Positions 44,355 through 53,608 are shown, counted from the first letter of the stretch. The stretch: 64,000 nt of DNA from Nitrososphaerota archaeon (GCA_028867035.1 JAGWHB010000004.1:186001-250000); one strand, 5' to 3'. Made by a program: numbers and translations. The notes: a model not told the origin generated them from the letters alone.

Positions 44355-45206
44355 TTGACCACCTCCAATGAACACAACCGTCGCGAAAGCAGCCTCGCGC
44401 AGGTAGGGATTGTGACGAAATACAACTTCCTGAACTACTTCAGAGCCCGAAGGTTCTATGTCATGTTCGCAATCGTCCTTCTCATAAGTGGGCTTCTGAC
44501 CTTCGTCATCGCCTATCGGAGACCCGGAGAGATCCTCACGACGGACCTCGGATTCCTCTCCACGATTTGGGGGTCCTTCGTCACCTTGGTGGTGATACTG
44601 TCAGCGGCCTTCTTCGGTGGAGATGCAATTTCTGGGGAGTTCCAGAACAGGACAGGCTATTTCCTTGTTCCAAATCCCATCAGGCGGTCGGTGATATACG
44701 TCGGCAAATGGTTTGCGGCTCTGATCGCGTCCACGATAATCTTGCTTGTCTACGCCCTGATATCCATCGGGAATAGTGTCTACTACTTTGGGTTCACGCT
44801 CCCCAACGAGTTCTACCTCTCGATGCTTTTCGCCTGGATCTACCTGGTCGCCGCCCTGTCGTTTGCCTTCGCTTTCAGCGCGCTATTCAAGAGCAGCGCC
44901 ATATCAGTCCTGATGAGCGTGATACTCCTGCTCTTTGTCTTCAACGTGGTCGATACCGTCGCGGCGACGTTCGCGGGGATCGAGCCGTGGTTCTCCATAA
45001 CATACGGGGCGAGCATCATCACGAGCATCCTGACAGTGCCATATCCCGCGCCTGTGGTGACGAATAGCTTCGGCCCTAGGGGCGGATTCTCGGTCACGAC
45101 GTACACTGCACCCGTCTGGGAGGGGCTCGTGATTCTCGGGGTCTATTTCGTCGTCATGGCCGCGCTTGGACTCTGGCTGTTCGAGAAGAAAGAGTTCACT
45201 TCGTAG
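44355..45206 (+). CDS. ABC-2 type permease, cassette 2
   Basis: A 283-residue, six-helix permease pairing with the preceding ATPase (NYFRARRFYVMFAIVLLISGLLTFVI; GGDAISGEFQNRTGYFLVPNPIRRSVIYVGKW, the conserved cytoplasmic EF-type segment of ABC-2 permeases). The TTG at 44355 lies 2 bp after the ATPase stop and has GGAGG (44339-44343) upstream, so it is better than starts further up in the same frame. The stop abuts the convergent phosphoesterase gene with no gap. Confidence 0.85.
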   Translation: MTTSNEHNRRESSLAQVGIVTKYNFLNYFRARRFYVMFAIVLLISGLLTFVIAYRRPGEILTTDLGFLSTIWGSFVTLVVILSAAFFGGDAISGEFQNRTGYFLVPNPIRRSVIYVGKWFAALIASTIILLVYALISIGNSVYYFGFTLPNEFYLSMLFAWIYLVAALSFAFAFSALFKSSAISVLMSVILLLFVFNVVDTVAATFAGIEPWFSITYGASIITSILTVPYPAPVVTNSFGPRGGFSVTTYTAPVWEGLVILGVYFVVMAALGLWLFEKKEFTS

Positions 45207-46151
45207 TCAGCCGCTTGTCAGCAGGAAGTCGTGAACCTTTCCGTCGTTGAGATTCACCAGGGCCCCCCTTAGAATCCCATCCGCGTACTCGCTCCCGGGG
45301 TTCAGGCAGAGCGTCCTTCCGATCCTGGCAAACCCTTTGGATTCGTGTATGTGCCCGTGGAGCCCCAGCATGGGAGCGTGCCGCTCTATCGACTTCCTCA
45401 CCGCCGAACTCCCTGCATGGATGAACTTGATCCCAAGGCCTTCCTTGACATAGTTGAATTCGGGGCTGACCGCGGGCGCCTTGTCCAGCTCCGTGTCTAT
45501 CGGAGGGACGTGGAGGTTGTATACCGCGGTCTCTGGGCGTTTCACCTGGGACGCGAGCGTTTCTATCATCTCGCCGAGCTTCTCCTCGCTAACCTCCCGG
45601 GGGCTCTTCCAGGGGGTCGGGTTGGCGTAGCCGAGGGTTATCATCTCGTATCCTCCGTCGAGCTCGACCACCTTGTTCTCGGGGTTGATGAATTGGCCGG
45701 AGTCGGCGAGGGCGGCGTCGATCTCAAATTTGTCGTCGTTCCCCGGGGAGATGTAGCACTTCACGCCAGTCCCCCTGAGCCTTTCCTGGGCAAGGTCCAC
45801 CCAGGACCGGAGGACCGAAACCATTGCGTCGCTGAACACCTTCTGCTCCTTCGACTTGTCAGCCTCGATCTCCGCGAGCTCGGACTTGCTGGCGACGAAG
45901 GAGTACTGGCCGGCGTCTTGGATTGCTTTTCTTGTCTCCTGCAGTTTGTCCCCACCTATCGTTGTCTGCTTTCCGAAGAAGGAGAGGTCGTACTTGCCGT
46001 CCGGGCGAGCGACTATCGGCACCAGCACCTTCCCTGTGATGTCTCCGCCTAGGATGAGGCTGTCGGCTTTGTAGACCTTCGACGCGTTGAGGAACTTCCT
46101 GAAACATCTGTCGGAGCCGTGGACGTCCGTAGTGAAGAAGACGCGCGTCAT
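45207..46151 (-). CDS. Calcineurin-like metallophosphoesterase
   Basis: A 314-residue predicted dimetal phosphoesterase. The ordered motifs are TTDVHGS (D-x-H), LILGGDITGK (GD), ISPGNDD (GND replacing the usual GNHD/E), VYNLHVPP (H) and LHGHIHES (GHxH). These complete the metal site except for the GNHD histidine. A helical insertion lies at about residues 75-120 (KSELAEIEADKSKEQKVFS). Substrate unknown. Confidence 0.88.
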   Translation of the reverse strand: MTRVFFTTDVHGSDRCFRKFLNASKVYKADSLILGGDITGKVLVPIVARPDGKYDLSFFGKQTTIGGDKLQETRKAIQDAGQYSFVASKSELAEIEADKSKEQKVFSDAMVSVLRSWVDLAQERLRGTGVKCYISPGNDDKFEIDAALADSGQFINPENKVVELDGGYEMITLGYANPTPWKSPREVSEEKLGEMIETLASQVKRPETAVYNLHVPPIDTELDKAPAVSPEFNYVKEGLGIKFIHAGSSAVRKSIERHAPMLGLHGHIHESKGFARIGRTLCLNPGSEYADGILRGALVNLNDGKVHDFLLTSG

Positions 46152-46231
46152 TTGGCTGTCGAATGTCCCGCGAAACTGGGTCCGTATTTAATGGTGGTTC
46201 AGCGGCGGCACGCGAATCCGACGTTCGCGGT

Positions 46232-47467
46232 TCAGCGGAGGAACTCGAAGGGGTCGGCGCCCCTGGAACTCTCGTAGGCCGCCACGAACATCCCCGCGCT
46301 CCATGACTGGCCGTGCTGCCCCTTCGCCTCACCGGTCCTGCCGTCCAACCATTCGTTGAAACCAACCTTCTCTCCCTCCCGGAAGGCGGCGTTTGACTCG
46401 GCGAGGGACTTCAGCTGATCGCGTGCTGCAGCCATGGGGAGCGCATTGAGGGCGCACACATAGAATCCCCCGACGAAGGGCCAGACGGCTCCGTTGTGGT
46501 AGCTGTACTTGCCGCTCTTGTGCTGGATCGGAAGGGTGGCGTCGAAGCTATCGTCATAGCCGGGGTCGCCTTCCCCGTAGGGAGGGTCAAGGACCCGCAC
46601 GGGAAAGGGCCTGGAAAGATCGCGTTCCCTGATGTACTCGAGGATCGAGGCGAAGACGCCTTCGTCTGCCGCCCCCCAGAGACCACAGAGGAGATTCGAA
46701 AGCGTGTCGAAGTGGGAGTCGACCCTGGCGAAGGAGATGTACTGGAGGTAGTGCCCCTTCGTGCCCCCTGCGAGCCCGCGCTCCTTCTGGTAGGCGGCAA
46801 GCCGCGGCCAGTACTTCGATATCCTGTCGGAACCGCCGTCGCCGGGGAGGAAAACGTCGTTGAACCTCTCCTTCAGCGCCTCGTAGTCGAGCAGGCCGGC
46901 TGATTCTTGGCTCTTCCCGGCGGATGAAAGGAGGGAGGCGAGGCACTTCGTCGCGGCGAGAAAGAGGACGTTGTTGTAGAGGGTCTTTCCCGTGCGTTGG
47001 ATCGCCGCGTCCATCCAGTCGGCCCCCTGAGGGGAATCGATCAGCCAGGAATTGTTCGCGTCCTGATAGCGGAGGAACCGGTAGGCGTCGACGGCGGCGT
47101 CGAGGGGGAGCCCAAGCAGGGCCCTGTCGCCGGTCGCATCGAACAGGTTTGCGAGCCCGATGACGTACCAGCACGAGGAATCGGTTGACCCCGACCACCC
47201 GAACTCCGGCTGTCGGGTTTCCAGGTCGTAGAAGTTGGCTATCTGGCCCAGCGGGGCCTTTGTCTTGGCGAAGGTCTGCACGGTCGTTGTCGCAGACCTG
47301 ATGAGCGAGTCGTCCCTGGCCATGTTCGCTCCGATGAAAGAGATGAATGCATCCCTGGCCCAGACCTGGTTGTAGTAAGCGTCAGATGCTTTCAGCCCGT
47401 GGGGGGTCGCGTTCCGCCTGAGGACGTCGAGGGCCCTGTCCCGGGTGCTCTCGATGAGGTCGGTCAA
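46232..47467 (-). CDS. (alpha/alpha)6-barrel glycosidase, debranching/neutral-invertase-like
   Basis: A 411-residue predicted glycoside hydrolase. Conserved pieces typical of amylo-alpha-1,6-glucosidase and neutral invertase relatives are YYNQVWARDAFISFIGAN, PEFGWSGSTDSSCWYVIGL, DSPQGADWMDAAIQRTGKTLYNN (with the Asp expected near the catalytic acid) and KYSYHNGAVWPFVGGFYV. The TTG start at 47467 lies 12 bp after the CoxG-like gene. The sugar substrate cannot be fixed. Confidence 0.78.
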   Translation of the reverse strand: MTDLIESTRDRALDVLRRNATPHGLKASDAYYNQVWARDAFISFIGANMARDDSLIRSATTTVQTFAKTKAPLGQIANFYDLETRQPEFGWSGSTDSSCWYVIGLANLFDATGDRALLGLPLDAAVDAYRFLRYQDANNSWLIDSPQGADWMDAAIQRTGKTLYNNVLFLAATKCLASLLSSAGKSQESAGLLDYEALKERFNDVFLPGDGGSDRISKYWPRLAAYQKERGLAGGTKGHYLQYISFARVDSHFDTLSNLLCGLWGAADEGVFASILEYIRERDLSRPFPVRVLDPPYGEGDPGYDDSFDATLPIQHKSGKYSYHNGAVWPFVGGFYVCALNALPMAAARDQLKSLAESNAAFREGEKVGFNEWLDGRTGEAKGQHGQSWSAGMFVAAYESSRGADPFEFLR

Positions 47468-47479
47468 TTTGTCCGTCCG

Positions 47480-47926
47480 CTAGGAGGCTGACTCTACCGC
47501 CCTTGTGATCCCCGAGAAGATCTCGGCTACCTTCTTGGTGGCGAACCCCTTCAGGAGAGAAGAGCCGATGCCCGCCATCAGGCCCGTGATCTCCGCGTCC
47601 GCCGTCCAGGTCATGTTGGTGGGAGCGTCGCCGGATAGGTCGAAGATGCTCGTTATCTTCAGGGAGCTCCCGCTTCCGGCTCCCTCGGCCACCAGGGTCG
47701 CCTTCGAAGGAGGCGCCGTCCTGACTATGGTCAGTTTCATTTTCATCGTGCTCGATACAACGGCGACTCGGAGCTTCAACTTGGCCTCGAGGCTCGAGCC
47801 GTCGATGACGTTGACGTCCTCGGCGTCTGGGAGGGTCTTCGCTATGAATTCGGGGTCCGTCAGGAGGGAGTATACCTTTTCCTTCGGCGCCTTCATCGAG
47901 TTGGATCCTTCCAGGTGAAGCTGCAT
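47480..47926 (-). CDS. CoxG/SRPBCC-family protein
   Basis: A 148-residue START-like (SRPBCC) protein resembling carbon-monoxide-dehydrogenase subunit G. It opens with MQLHLEGSNSMKAPKEKVYSLLTDPEFIAKTLPDAEDV, the CoxG consensus, and ends with a helix GIGSSLLKGFATKKVAEIFSGI. The ATG at 47926 matches family N-termini; an open frame upstream lies in the acyl-CoA dehydrogenase gene. CoxG proteins assist molybdoenzymes in known cases, but no such enzyme is in this window, so the partner is unknown. Confidence 0.83.
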   Translation of the reverse strand: MQLHLEGSNSMKAPKEKVYSLLTDPEFIAKTLPDAEDVNVIDGSSLEAKLKLRVAVVSSTMKMKLTIVRTAPPSKATLVAEGAGSGSSLKITSIFDLSGDAPTNMTWTADAEITGLMAGIGSSLLKGFATKKVAEIFSGITRAVESAS

Positions 47927-47958
47927 GCCCTTCCCGTCTGTTGGGAATGAGATAAGTG

Positions 47959-49182
47959 CTATCTGTAAGCTTCGTACTGCTTGCCCAGGACGGAAGAGGC
48001 TATCTTGAGCTCCATTATCTCGTCGGTGCCTTCGTAGATCCTCGCGACCCTGGAGTCCAAGAAGTGCTTCGCGACAGGGGACATTATTGAGTAACCGAAG
48101 CCGCCGAAGCACTGGACCGCCCTGTCAGCGGATTCGAAGGCGCACCTTGACGACATATACTTCGCTACGGCCGAGAGCCTATCCGCGTCGGCCCGGAGAG
48201 AGAGGTTCTTCGGGTCGTTCTCGTACTCGTCCTTCTTCAAGGCGGCCCTGTAGACGAGCCATCTGCATGCTTCCAGGCTGGATTCGATGAAGGCGACGTG
48301 CTTCTGGATCAGCTGGTGCCTGGCGATTTCCTTGCCGTGCTGGACCCTCGAAGTAGTCCTCTCCTTGACCTGGTTCAGGCAGTCCTCCATGACCCCCAGG
48401 CACCCGGAGCCTATCCCGATCCTGCCGTTGAGAAGGGCGGAATAAGCCACCGAGAGTCCCCTCCCCTCTTCGCCGAGCAAGTCGTCCTTGCCCACGAAGA
48501 CGTCGTCGAGGGTGAGCATCGAAGTGTCGGAGGTGAACAGCCCGATCTTCTCCTCCAGCCGCATGTCGACGCTGAAGCCCTTCTGTTTGGTGTCCACGAT
48601 GAAGGCCGTCACTCCTTTGGCGTCCCCCGCAGGGCGGGCGAAGACGATCATGTTCGTGGCGATCGAGCCGTTGGAAATAAGATACTTCGAGCCGCTGAGT
48701 CTGAACCCACCGCCGTCCTTCGTGTAGCTTGTTTTCAGGGATGCGGGGTCGGAGCCGGCCTCTGGCTCCGTGAGGCCGTAGGCGAATACGACGTCTCCGG
48801 TCGCCGCCCTGGGCAGGTATCTCGACTTCTGCTCCTCTGTCCCCCAGTCCTGGACGGCGAGGCTGCCGAGGCAGAGATGGACGTCCGCGAATGTGATTAT
48901 CCCCATCCCAGTCTGCCCCATCCGTTCGAGGCAAAGGGCTTCGACCAGCTGCCGCGCGCCGCGGCCGCCGTATTTCTCATCGATGGGCACCCCCATCAGG
49001 TTGTGCCGTCTGAGTACCCCGGCGATCTCAGGGTTGTATTTCCTCTCGACGTACTTCTCGAACTCGGAGACGAGCAGTTCATTGGCAGCTGCGTCCGCGT
49101 CTTCCAGGATGGCGACCTCATCCTCCTTGAGGCCCAGCAGATGGTTAACCTCCTCCATTGACGAAGCGAATAACGGCTCCAA
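47959..49182 (-). CDS. Acyl-CoA dehydrogenase
   Basis: A 407-residue FAD enzyme that oxidises an acyl-CoA to the 2-enoyl-CoA. FAD/substrate motifs are YGLTEPEAGSDPASLKT and the second signature QCFGGFGYSIMSPVAKHFLDSRVARIYEGTDEI, where Glu in IYEGT is the usual catalytic base. The length is standard. It heads a minus-strand run with the CoxG-like and glycosidase genes (gaps 32 and 12 bp). Substrate chain length is not deducible. Confidence 0.92.
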   Translation of the reverse strand: MEPLFASSMEEVNHLLGLKEDEVAILEDADAAANELLVSEFEKYVERKYNPEIAGVLRRHNLMGVPIDEKYGGRGARQLVEALCLERMGQTGMGIITFADVHLCLGSLAVQDWGTEEQKSRYLPRAATGDVVFAYGLTEPEAGSDPASLKTSYTKDGGGFRLSGSKYLISNGSIATNMIVFARPAGDAKGVTAFIVDTKQKGFSVDMRLEEKIGLFTSDTSMLTLDDVFVGKDDLLGEEGRGLSVAYSALLNGRIGIGSGCLGVMEDCLNQVKERTTSRVQHGKEIARHQLIQKHVAFIESSLEACRWLVYRAALKKDEYENDPKNLSLRADADRLSAVAKYMSSRCAFESADRAVQCFGGFGYSIMSPVAKHFLDSRVARIYEGTDEIMELKIASSVLGKQYEAYR

Positions 49183-49298
49183 TCTCAGCCTACGATGGGC
49201 TTATTGCCGTGCCTTTAATTCTCTTTGAAGGGAGAGCACCCTTTTCTAGAAGAGCAGGCAGGTCAGCCTGGCTTGCTCCGGGAGGGCTGTAACGGCGC

Positions 49299-49502
49299 TT
49301 GAAGTCCAAGATTTCGCCGATGTGGCTTACGTACCATATGGTAAAATGGGAAGAGACCGCCCAGAGCGACTCGGATCAGAAGTGCACGGAGTGCGGCCGG
49401 CCGATGAAGAAGACGGAGCTCCTAACAGATGACAAGGGGTTGAGCTATGAAGGATACGTCTGCCACCCGGACAAGCGGGTCACCTGGGTGAGAGTCAGCT
49501 AG
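49299..49502 (+). CDS. Small zinc-ribbon-like protein
   Basis: Up to 67 residues. One half zinc ribbon, KCTECGRPM, is followed by a distant YVCHPDKRVTW that could supply two more ligands. The TTG at 49299 is drawn; ATGs at 49320 and 49338 are alternatives. It overlaps the convergent MazG-like gene by 4 bp. Related small proteins occur beside archaeal metabolic genes but I do not recognise a family. Confidence 0.55.
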   Translation: MKSKISPMWLTYHMVKWEETAQSDSDQKCTECGRPMKKTELLTDDKGLSYEGYVCHPDKRVTWVRVS

Positions 49503-49825
49503 CTACCGGATGACTTCTTCGACCTGAAACCTTCACCGTACTGGTATCCTCGGCCCATGTTCTTGGTCCACTTCTTGTTGAATACCTCGTCGAGGTTGGC
49601 ATCGGGTGCGATCAGCCTCGACGCGTCGAGGACGTAGAATATCACGTCGATCAACTCCTCGATTGTCTCGTCGGTCGGTTTGCCCTTCTTCCACGAGTCC
49701 CCCGCTTCCCCGAGCTCTATGAAGGCGAACAGTAGTTTGTTCGCGATATCGTCGGGGCTATTCCCGAATCCCTTGGCCTTTACCAGCTCCTCGACCTTCT
49801 TCTTCGACTCTTCCAGCGTGGGCAC
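49499..49825 (-). CDS. MazG-like nucleotide pyrophosphohydrolase
   Basis: A 108-residue all-alpha NTP pyrophosphatase, predicted to hydrolyse (d)NTPs or modified nucleotides. The metal-binding helices fit the E-x-x-E ... E-x-x-D pattern: AFIELGEAGDSWKKG then ETIEELIDVIFYVLDASRL. It lies 24 bp after nth on the same strand, so a house-cleaning/repair operon is plausible. Confidence 0.78.
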   Translation of the reverse strand: MPTLEESKKKVEELVKAKGFGNSPDDIANKLLFAFIELGEAGDSWKKGKPTDETIEELIDVIFYVLDASRLIAPDANLDEVFNKKWTKNMGRGYQYGEGFRSKKSSGS

Positions 49826-49849
49826 GGTTTCCGGGGCCAGGCCGTGATA

Positions 49850-50542
49850 CTAAGAAGCTTTTTGCTTTGGAGCCACTACGGTGCGATAATACTCGCATGA
49901 CCCGGTGAGGCTGCAGGACGAGCACTGGGGCCCTATGGGCTTGCACGTCGTCTGGCCGAAACGCACGAACAGGTCGTTGAGTTCGAGCCAATATCTCTTC
50001 GGGACGGTCCGAACGAGCTCAGCCTCCGTCTCTTCTGGTTTCTTCGTCCTGACCAGTCCGAGCCTGTTCGATATCCTGTGGACGTGGGTGTCGACTGGGA
50101 TGGCGGGCTTCTTGAATGCGTAGACCAGCACGCAGTTGGCGGTCTTCCTCCCCACCGAGTGTAACTTCAAAAGGTCCTCCTCGTTGTCCGGCACCTCTCC
50201 GCCGAACTCGGAGACGAGCTGCTTCGATGCAGTGATTATGTTCTTCGTCTTCATGTTGTAGAACCCCGAGGGCCTGATGAGCCGCCTGACTACGCTTGGA
50301 TCGGCGTTCGCGAGCTGCGATGGGGTCTTGAATTTTGAAAACAGGTTTTCAGTCGCCTTTGTGGTGTTTTCGTCCCTTGTCCTGTGGGAGAGTATGGTGC
50401 CTATGAGGATGCGGAAAGGGTTCCCCTCCTCGGCTTCTTGCAGCTGGGCGAGGGCCGTGGCCCTCTTGTCGGTCGACCCGTAGACCATCCGCCGCATCTC
50501 TCGGAGGATGACCGGGATGCCTATGCGCTTTCGGTTACCCAC
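49850..50542 (-). CDS. nth: Endonuclease III-like DNA glycosylase/AP lyase
   Basis: A 230-residue base-excision repair enzyme for oxidised pyrimidines. The helix-hairpin-helix is [17 protein letters not shown] with the catalytic lysine within GRKTA. The catalytic Asp lies in [15 protein letters not shown]. The C-terminal [4Fe-4S] cluster is C-x6-C-x2-C-x5-C ([17 protein letters not shown]). GTG start. It overlaps the 3' end of the upstream epimerase gene by 22 bp. Confidence 0.95.
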   Translation of the reverse strand: MGNRKRIGIPVILREMRRMVYGSTDKRATALAQLQEAEEGNPFRILIGTILSHRTRDENTTKATENLFSKFKTPSQLANADPSVVRRLIRPSGFYNMKTKNIITASKQLVSEFGGEVPDNEEDLLKLHSVGRKTANCVLVYAFKKPAIPVDTHVHRISNRLGLVRTKKPEETEAELVRTVPKRYWLELNDLFVRFGQTTCKPIGPQCSSCSLTGSCEYYRTVVAPKQKAS

Positions 50543-51444
50543 GGTTCCTTTCTGTACCAGTTCGCTATCTCCTCGCAGGCGCCTTTGAGGTTATACTGCG
50601 GCGCGTACCCCAGTTCCTTCCAATTCGGCTGCTCTTCGATGTGCAGGGAGGCTTTCAACTGTTCGGCGGTGTACTTCGGCAGGGACGAACTCGAGAACAA
50701 ACCCTGCTTCTTGACTTCGGCCTGCTTTCCGACCGCCGCTGCGATTCCTCCGGCCAGCTCTTCGGGGGTCGAGTCGAACGACTTTATCAGAAAAGAGGCG
50801 CCGGGCGACTGATTCACAGTAGCTGCCTTGAACATGGCCTGGGCGATGTCGCCGGGGTGCGAGAACGACATGGAACCCCCTGGCGGGAGAACGACCTTCC
50901 CACCCTCTATCATCCTGAGCATGGGAAGGGCGAGGGATTCGTCTCTCGATCCCACTGCCCTGGCCGACCTGATTATGGCGACCCTGGGCTCGGAGCTCCT
51001 CTTCGAGAACTCCTGGAGGATCCGTTCGGACTCGGCCTTCGCTTTCTGATATTCAGTGACCGGCCTGAAAGGCGTGGAAGACCCGACGGAGCCGGCTGCG
51101 AATCCGTAGACGTCGAGGGTGCTCAGGTGGACGAAGACCTTGGCCTTGGCCTCGGTCCCTGCCTCGAGCAGGTTCAGAAGCCCCTCGGTGTTCGCTTTGA
51201 GGAACTCTGCGTCCGAGTCGGGCATCGGGGATGCGAGGTTGTAGATGACGTCCACCCCCTCCATCGCTTCGTGCAGGGAGTGATGGTCTGAAAGGTCCGC
51301 CTCGATGCCCTGGACGCCGTTTGTGTCCATTATCTTCAGGTGCGACCCTTTCCGGAAGACCCCTTTCGATATCTCCCCCTGCTGGAAGAGGTACTCGACC
51401 AGATGGCCCCCGACGAAGCCCGTCGCCCCCACCAGGAGGTTCAA
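50521..51444 (-). CDS. NAD-dependent epimerase/dehydratase (extended SDR)
   Basis: A 307-residue Rossmann protein. The nucleotide motif is [10 protein letters not shown] (TGxxGxxG type), the catalytic YxxxK is YQKAK with Ser/Thr at LSTLDVYG, and the family NLASPMP motif is present. Candidate substrates are nucleotide sugars or sterol-like 3-beta-hydroxy compounds. TTG start, overlapping the upstream gene by 4 nt (TTGA). Confidence 0.9.
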   Translation of the reverse strand: MNLLVGATGFVGGHLVEYLFQQGEISKGVFRKGSHLKIMDTNGVQGIEADLSDHHSLHEAMEGVDVIYNLASPMPDSDAEFLKANTEGLLNLLEAGTEAKAKVFVHLSTLDVYGFAAGSVGSSTPFRPVTEYQKAKAESERILQEFSKRSSEPRVAIIRSARAVGSRDESLALPMLRMIEGGKVVLPPGGSMSFSHPGDIAQAMFKAATVNQSPGASFLIKSFDSTPEELAGGIAAAVGKQAEVKKQGLFSSSSLPKYTAEQLKASLHIEEQPNWKELGYAPQYNLKGACEEIANWYRKEPWVTESA

Positions 51445-51764
51445 GGCCCGTGCGCTCCTTCGGTCTCGCCAAGATGATGGTGATGATGATGCTCGTCCTT
51501 GCCGGGCCTCGCTTCGAAATCCCCTCTGACAAGCCTGAGCTGCAGGTCCTCCTCGAACTTCGGGAAGTCTCCGGTAAGGTCCGCCAGCTTGTCCTTGGCC
51601 GCCTTGGAGAACTGCGGGGAGAAATTCTGGCCCCCGAACCTGCCGTAGGCCACCCCCGAAAAGCGCACTTTCTTCCCCTTCAGCTCGACAAAGCCGCGTA
51701 TCAGATTGGCAACCTCGCCCTCACTCACGAAGTCGATGACTATTGCATACGACGGAAGACTCAA
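51441..51764 (-). CDS. Small protein with natural hexahistidine C-terminus
   Basis: A 107-residue hypothetical. A compact alpha/beta domain (YAIVIDFVSEGEVANLIRGF; KKVRFSGVAYGRFGG) is followed by a charged tail with six consecutive histidines (DEHHHHHHLGE) about 15 residues before the end. Histidine runs bind nickel, zinc or copper and occur on metallochaperones, but no such family is recognised. The TTG start lies 28 bp after a TATA-like CTTTAAG. It is coupled to the downstream epimerase gene by TTGA. Confidence 0.65.
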   Translation of the reverse strand: MSLPSYAIVIDFVSEGEVANLIRGFVELKGKKVRFSGVAYGRFGGQNFSPQFSKAAKDKLADLTGDFPKFEEDLQLRLVRGDFEARPGKDEHHHHHHLGETEGAHGP

Positions 51765-51837
51765 ACGGAATGGGCCCGTTCTGGAGGTGCTTAAAGTCAG
51801 TTCCTCAGGGCGGGTCGCACACAGCGAAGCTGGGGCC

Positions 51838-52266
51838 CTACATTTCGAAGTCGGGGGGGCGGTACCTCGCCTGCACCATCTCCTTGAGCGAGGTGACGAG
51901 GGCGAAGCTTGAGTTCACGATGTCCGTCTGGGTTATGATACCCACGAGCTTCCCGTCTTCCATGACGGGCAGCTTCTTCAACCGGGAGTCGGTCATTATC
52001 TTGGCGGCGACTTCGACCCTCTCCGCCGGAGGCACGGTGACAAGCTTCTTCCGTCCTATCGTCCCCAGCCTAGTGTCAGGATCTTCCCCCTTCGCGACGC
52101 TGCGGGATATGTCCCCCTCGGTGATAATCCCCACTGGAGTAGAACCTTCGGAAATCACAAGAGCGCCAATCTTCCATCTGGCCATGGACACGGCCGCGTC
52201 CCGGATGCTTGCGTTGGCCCCGATTGTCTTGACTTTAGCGGACATGATGTCCTTGACGTAGATCAT
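51838..52266 (-). CDS. CBS-domain pair protein
   Basis: A 142-residue stand-alone Bateman module with two CBS motifs (VKDIMSAKVKTIGANASIRDAA...GALVISEGSTPVGIITEGDISR and KLVTVPPAERVEVAAKIM...KKLPVMEDGKLVGIITQTDIV). Such modules sense AMP, ATP, SAM or similar ligands. It starts 4 bp after the stop of the Usp gene, so the two are one stress-type operon. Confidence 0.9.
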   Translation of the reverse strand: MIYVKDIMSAKVKTIGANASIRDAAVSMARWKIGALVISEGSTPVGIITEGDISRSVAKGEDPDTRLGTIGRKKLVTVPPAERVEVAAKIMTDSRLKKLPVMEDGKLVGIITQTDIVNSSFALVTSLKEMVQARYRPPDFEM

Positions 52267-52270
52267 GCCT

Positions 52271-52723
52271 TCACCTCGCCACCAGCACAGGGCATGGCGC
52301 GTGGCTGACGAGTCCGGCCGAGACGCTGCCCAGGATGAGCTTCTTGAACCCCGTCATGCCTCTTGTGCCGACTACTATGAGGTCGGCCTTGCTGTCAGCG
52401 GCATATTCCACCAGGGCCTCGACCACCGAGGAATACTGTATCAGCTCTCCCTTGACCTTCACCCCTGCATTGGAGGCGAGCTGTACGCCCCGGGAGAGGG
52501 TCTTCTGCCCACCCTCCTTGGCCGCATCCTCGAGCTCCTTGTAGTCCGGGATGGGCATCCCAGGACCGGCGCTGAATGCCACCAAGGGGGAAGCATAGAC
52601 ATGAACCACGGCGACTTCAGAATTGTATCTCGATGCAAGCGAGCACGCGAGCTCGACCGCCGTAAAGGAGTCCTTCGAACCGTCGAAGGCCACAATTATC
52701 TTTCTGAACTCGCCGGCGGGCAC
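52271..52723 (-). CDS. Universal stress protein (UspA family)
   Basis: A 150-residue Usp. It starts RKIIVAFDGSKDSFTAVELAC and ends with the ATP-binding signature VGTRGMTGFKKLILGSVSAGLVSHAPCPVLVAR (G-x2-G-x9-G-S), so unlike the double Usp protein at 26654-27544 it should bind ATP. First gene of the Usp-CBS operon; the 240-bp gap to the next plus-strand gene holds both promoters. Confidence 0.9.
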   Translation of the reverse strand: MPAGEFRKIIVAFDGSKDSFTAVELACSLASRYNSEVAVVHVYASPLVAFSAGPGMPIPDYKELEDAAKEGGQKTLSRGVQLASNAGVKVKGELIQYSSVVEALVEYAADSKADLIVVGTRGMTGFKKLILGSVSAGLVSHAPCPVLVAR

Positions 52724-52930
52724 GTCTCTTCGGTTCTCAGTTCATCCATTCCTATTTAATTCGCTCGCTCCTTTCCCACGGCTGAGAAACGTAAAGTAGT
52801 ACGGAAGGCCGCCCCCTGCAACTCGAACCTAAACCATGAGGGGTTGACTTTCTCGGGGTCCAGGCGTTGAAAGAGGCGAAGCGCCCCACGGACACCCCAA
52901 AACTGATTATCAGTGACGAAAATCGTCTCG

Positions 52931-52943
52931 GTTCATTATAAAG
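52931..52943 (+). promoter_or_regulatory. TATA-like box of the 52965 gene
   Basis: GTTCATTATAAAG, centred about 27 bp before the ATG at 52965: a leaderless arrangement. Confidence 0.55.
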
Positions 52944-52964
52944 GGCCGGAAGGACGCATCGTCC

Positions 52965-53528
52965 ATGGAAAACGCGAACCAAACGCGAGCCATCCAGAGC
53001 AAGTGGGCGGGAAGGTTCATCTGGGCAGCAGTGATCCAGGGAATCTTCGCGACAATCGCAACAATACTCGTCCTCGACCCGCTACAGTACGTGACGGGCA
53101 AGGCGGACTACTTCTCACCAGCCAGAGTCATCGCCGGAGGGAGCGGGGGCACCTGGTTCTTCACCGGGTACATCTCCTACCTCGTCGTGGGCGTCGTAGC
53201 AACTGCTGTCACAGCCATCTTCTACCTATACATCGAAGGGATCCAGGGAAAGGCGTACAAGGGTTTCACGAACCTCCTCGCATGGGGCCACCTGATCTTC
53301 ATGAACGTCGGCGTAGCGGGCGCCATGTTCTTGATGATGTATGGCGGATACCTGGCGGGTTGGGGAATGACCCCTTCATCAAGCGGCGGTGGTGGCCTCA
53401 ACGCAGGCCAGGTCCATGTGCAGATACTTGGCGGACTTGTTGACCCCATCGGCGGCCTGATCCTCCTGGCTGCGATCGGTGCCTTTCTGGGCGGCTTAGG
53501 TTATCTGATCAGAAGCAGGACGAACTGA
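52965..53528 (+). CDS. Four-helix membrane protein, possibly redox-linked
   Basis: A 187-residue membrane protein with about four helices. The stretch AWGHLIFMNVGVAGAMFLMMYGGYLAGWG has a helix-borne histidine and distantly recalls heme-copper oxidase or cytochrome subunits, but no full metal site is visible, so no enzyme is assigned. A glycine/serine-rich loop (PSSSGGGGLNAGQ) precedes the last helix, and the chain ends in basic residues. It is followed by a regulator gene and precedes a cupredoxin gene, which hints at an envelope redox role. Confidence 0.7.
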   Translation: MENANQTRAIQSKWAGRFIWAAVIQGIFATIATILVLDPLQYVTGKADYFSPARVIAGGSGGTWFFTGYISYLVVGVVATAVTAIFYLYIEGIQGKAYKGFTNLLAWGHLIFMNVGVAGAMFLMMYGGYLAGWGMTPSSSGGGGLNAGQVHVQILGGLVDPIGGLILLAAIGAFLGGLGYLIRSRTN

Positions 53529-53578
53529 GTCCTGCTTCCCTCCCCTGTTTTATCCGCAGTCCGAGGGCAGAATAAACT

Positions 53579-53587
53579 CAAATACGA
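53579..53587 (+). promoter_or_regulatory. TATA-like box of the 53609 regulator gene
   Basis: CAAATACGA, centred 26 bp before the TTG at 53609, again leaderless spacing. Confidence 0.4.
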
Positions 53588-53608
53588 TAAGTTTCGGTTT
53601 CTTCACGT

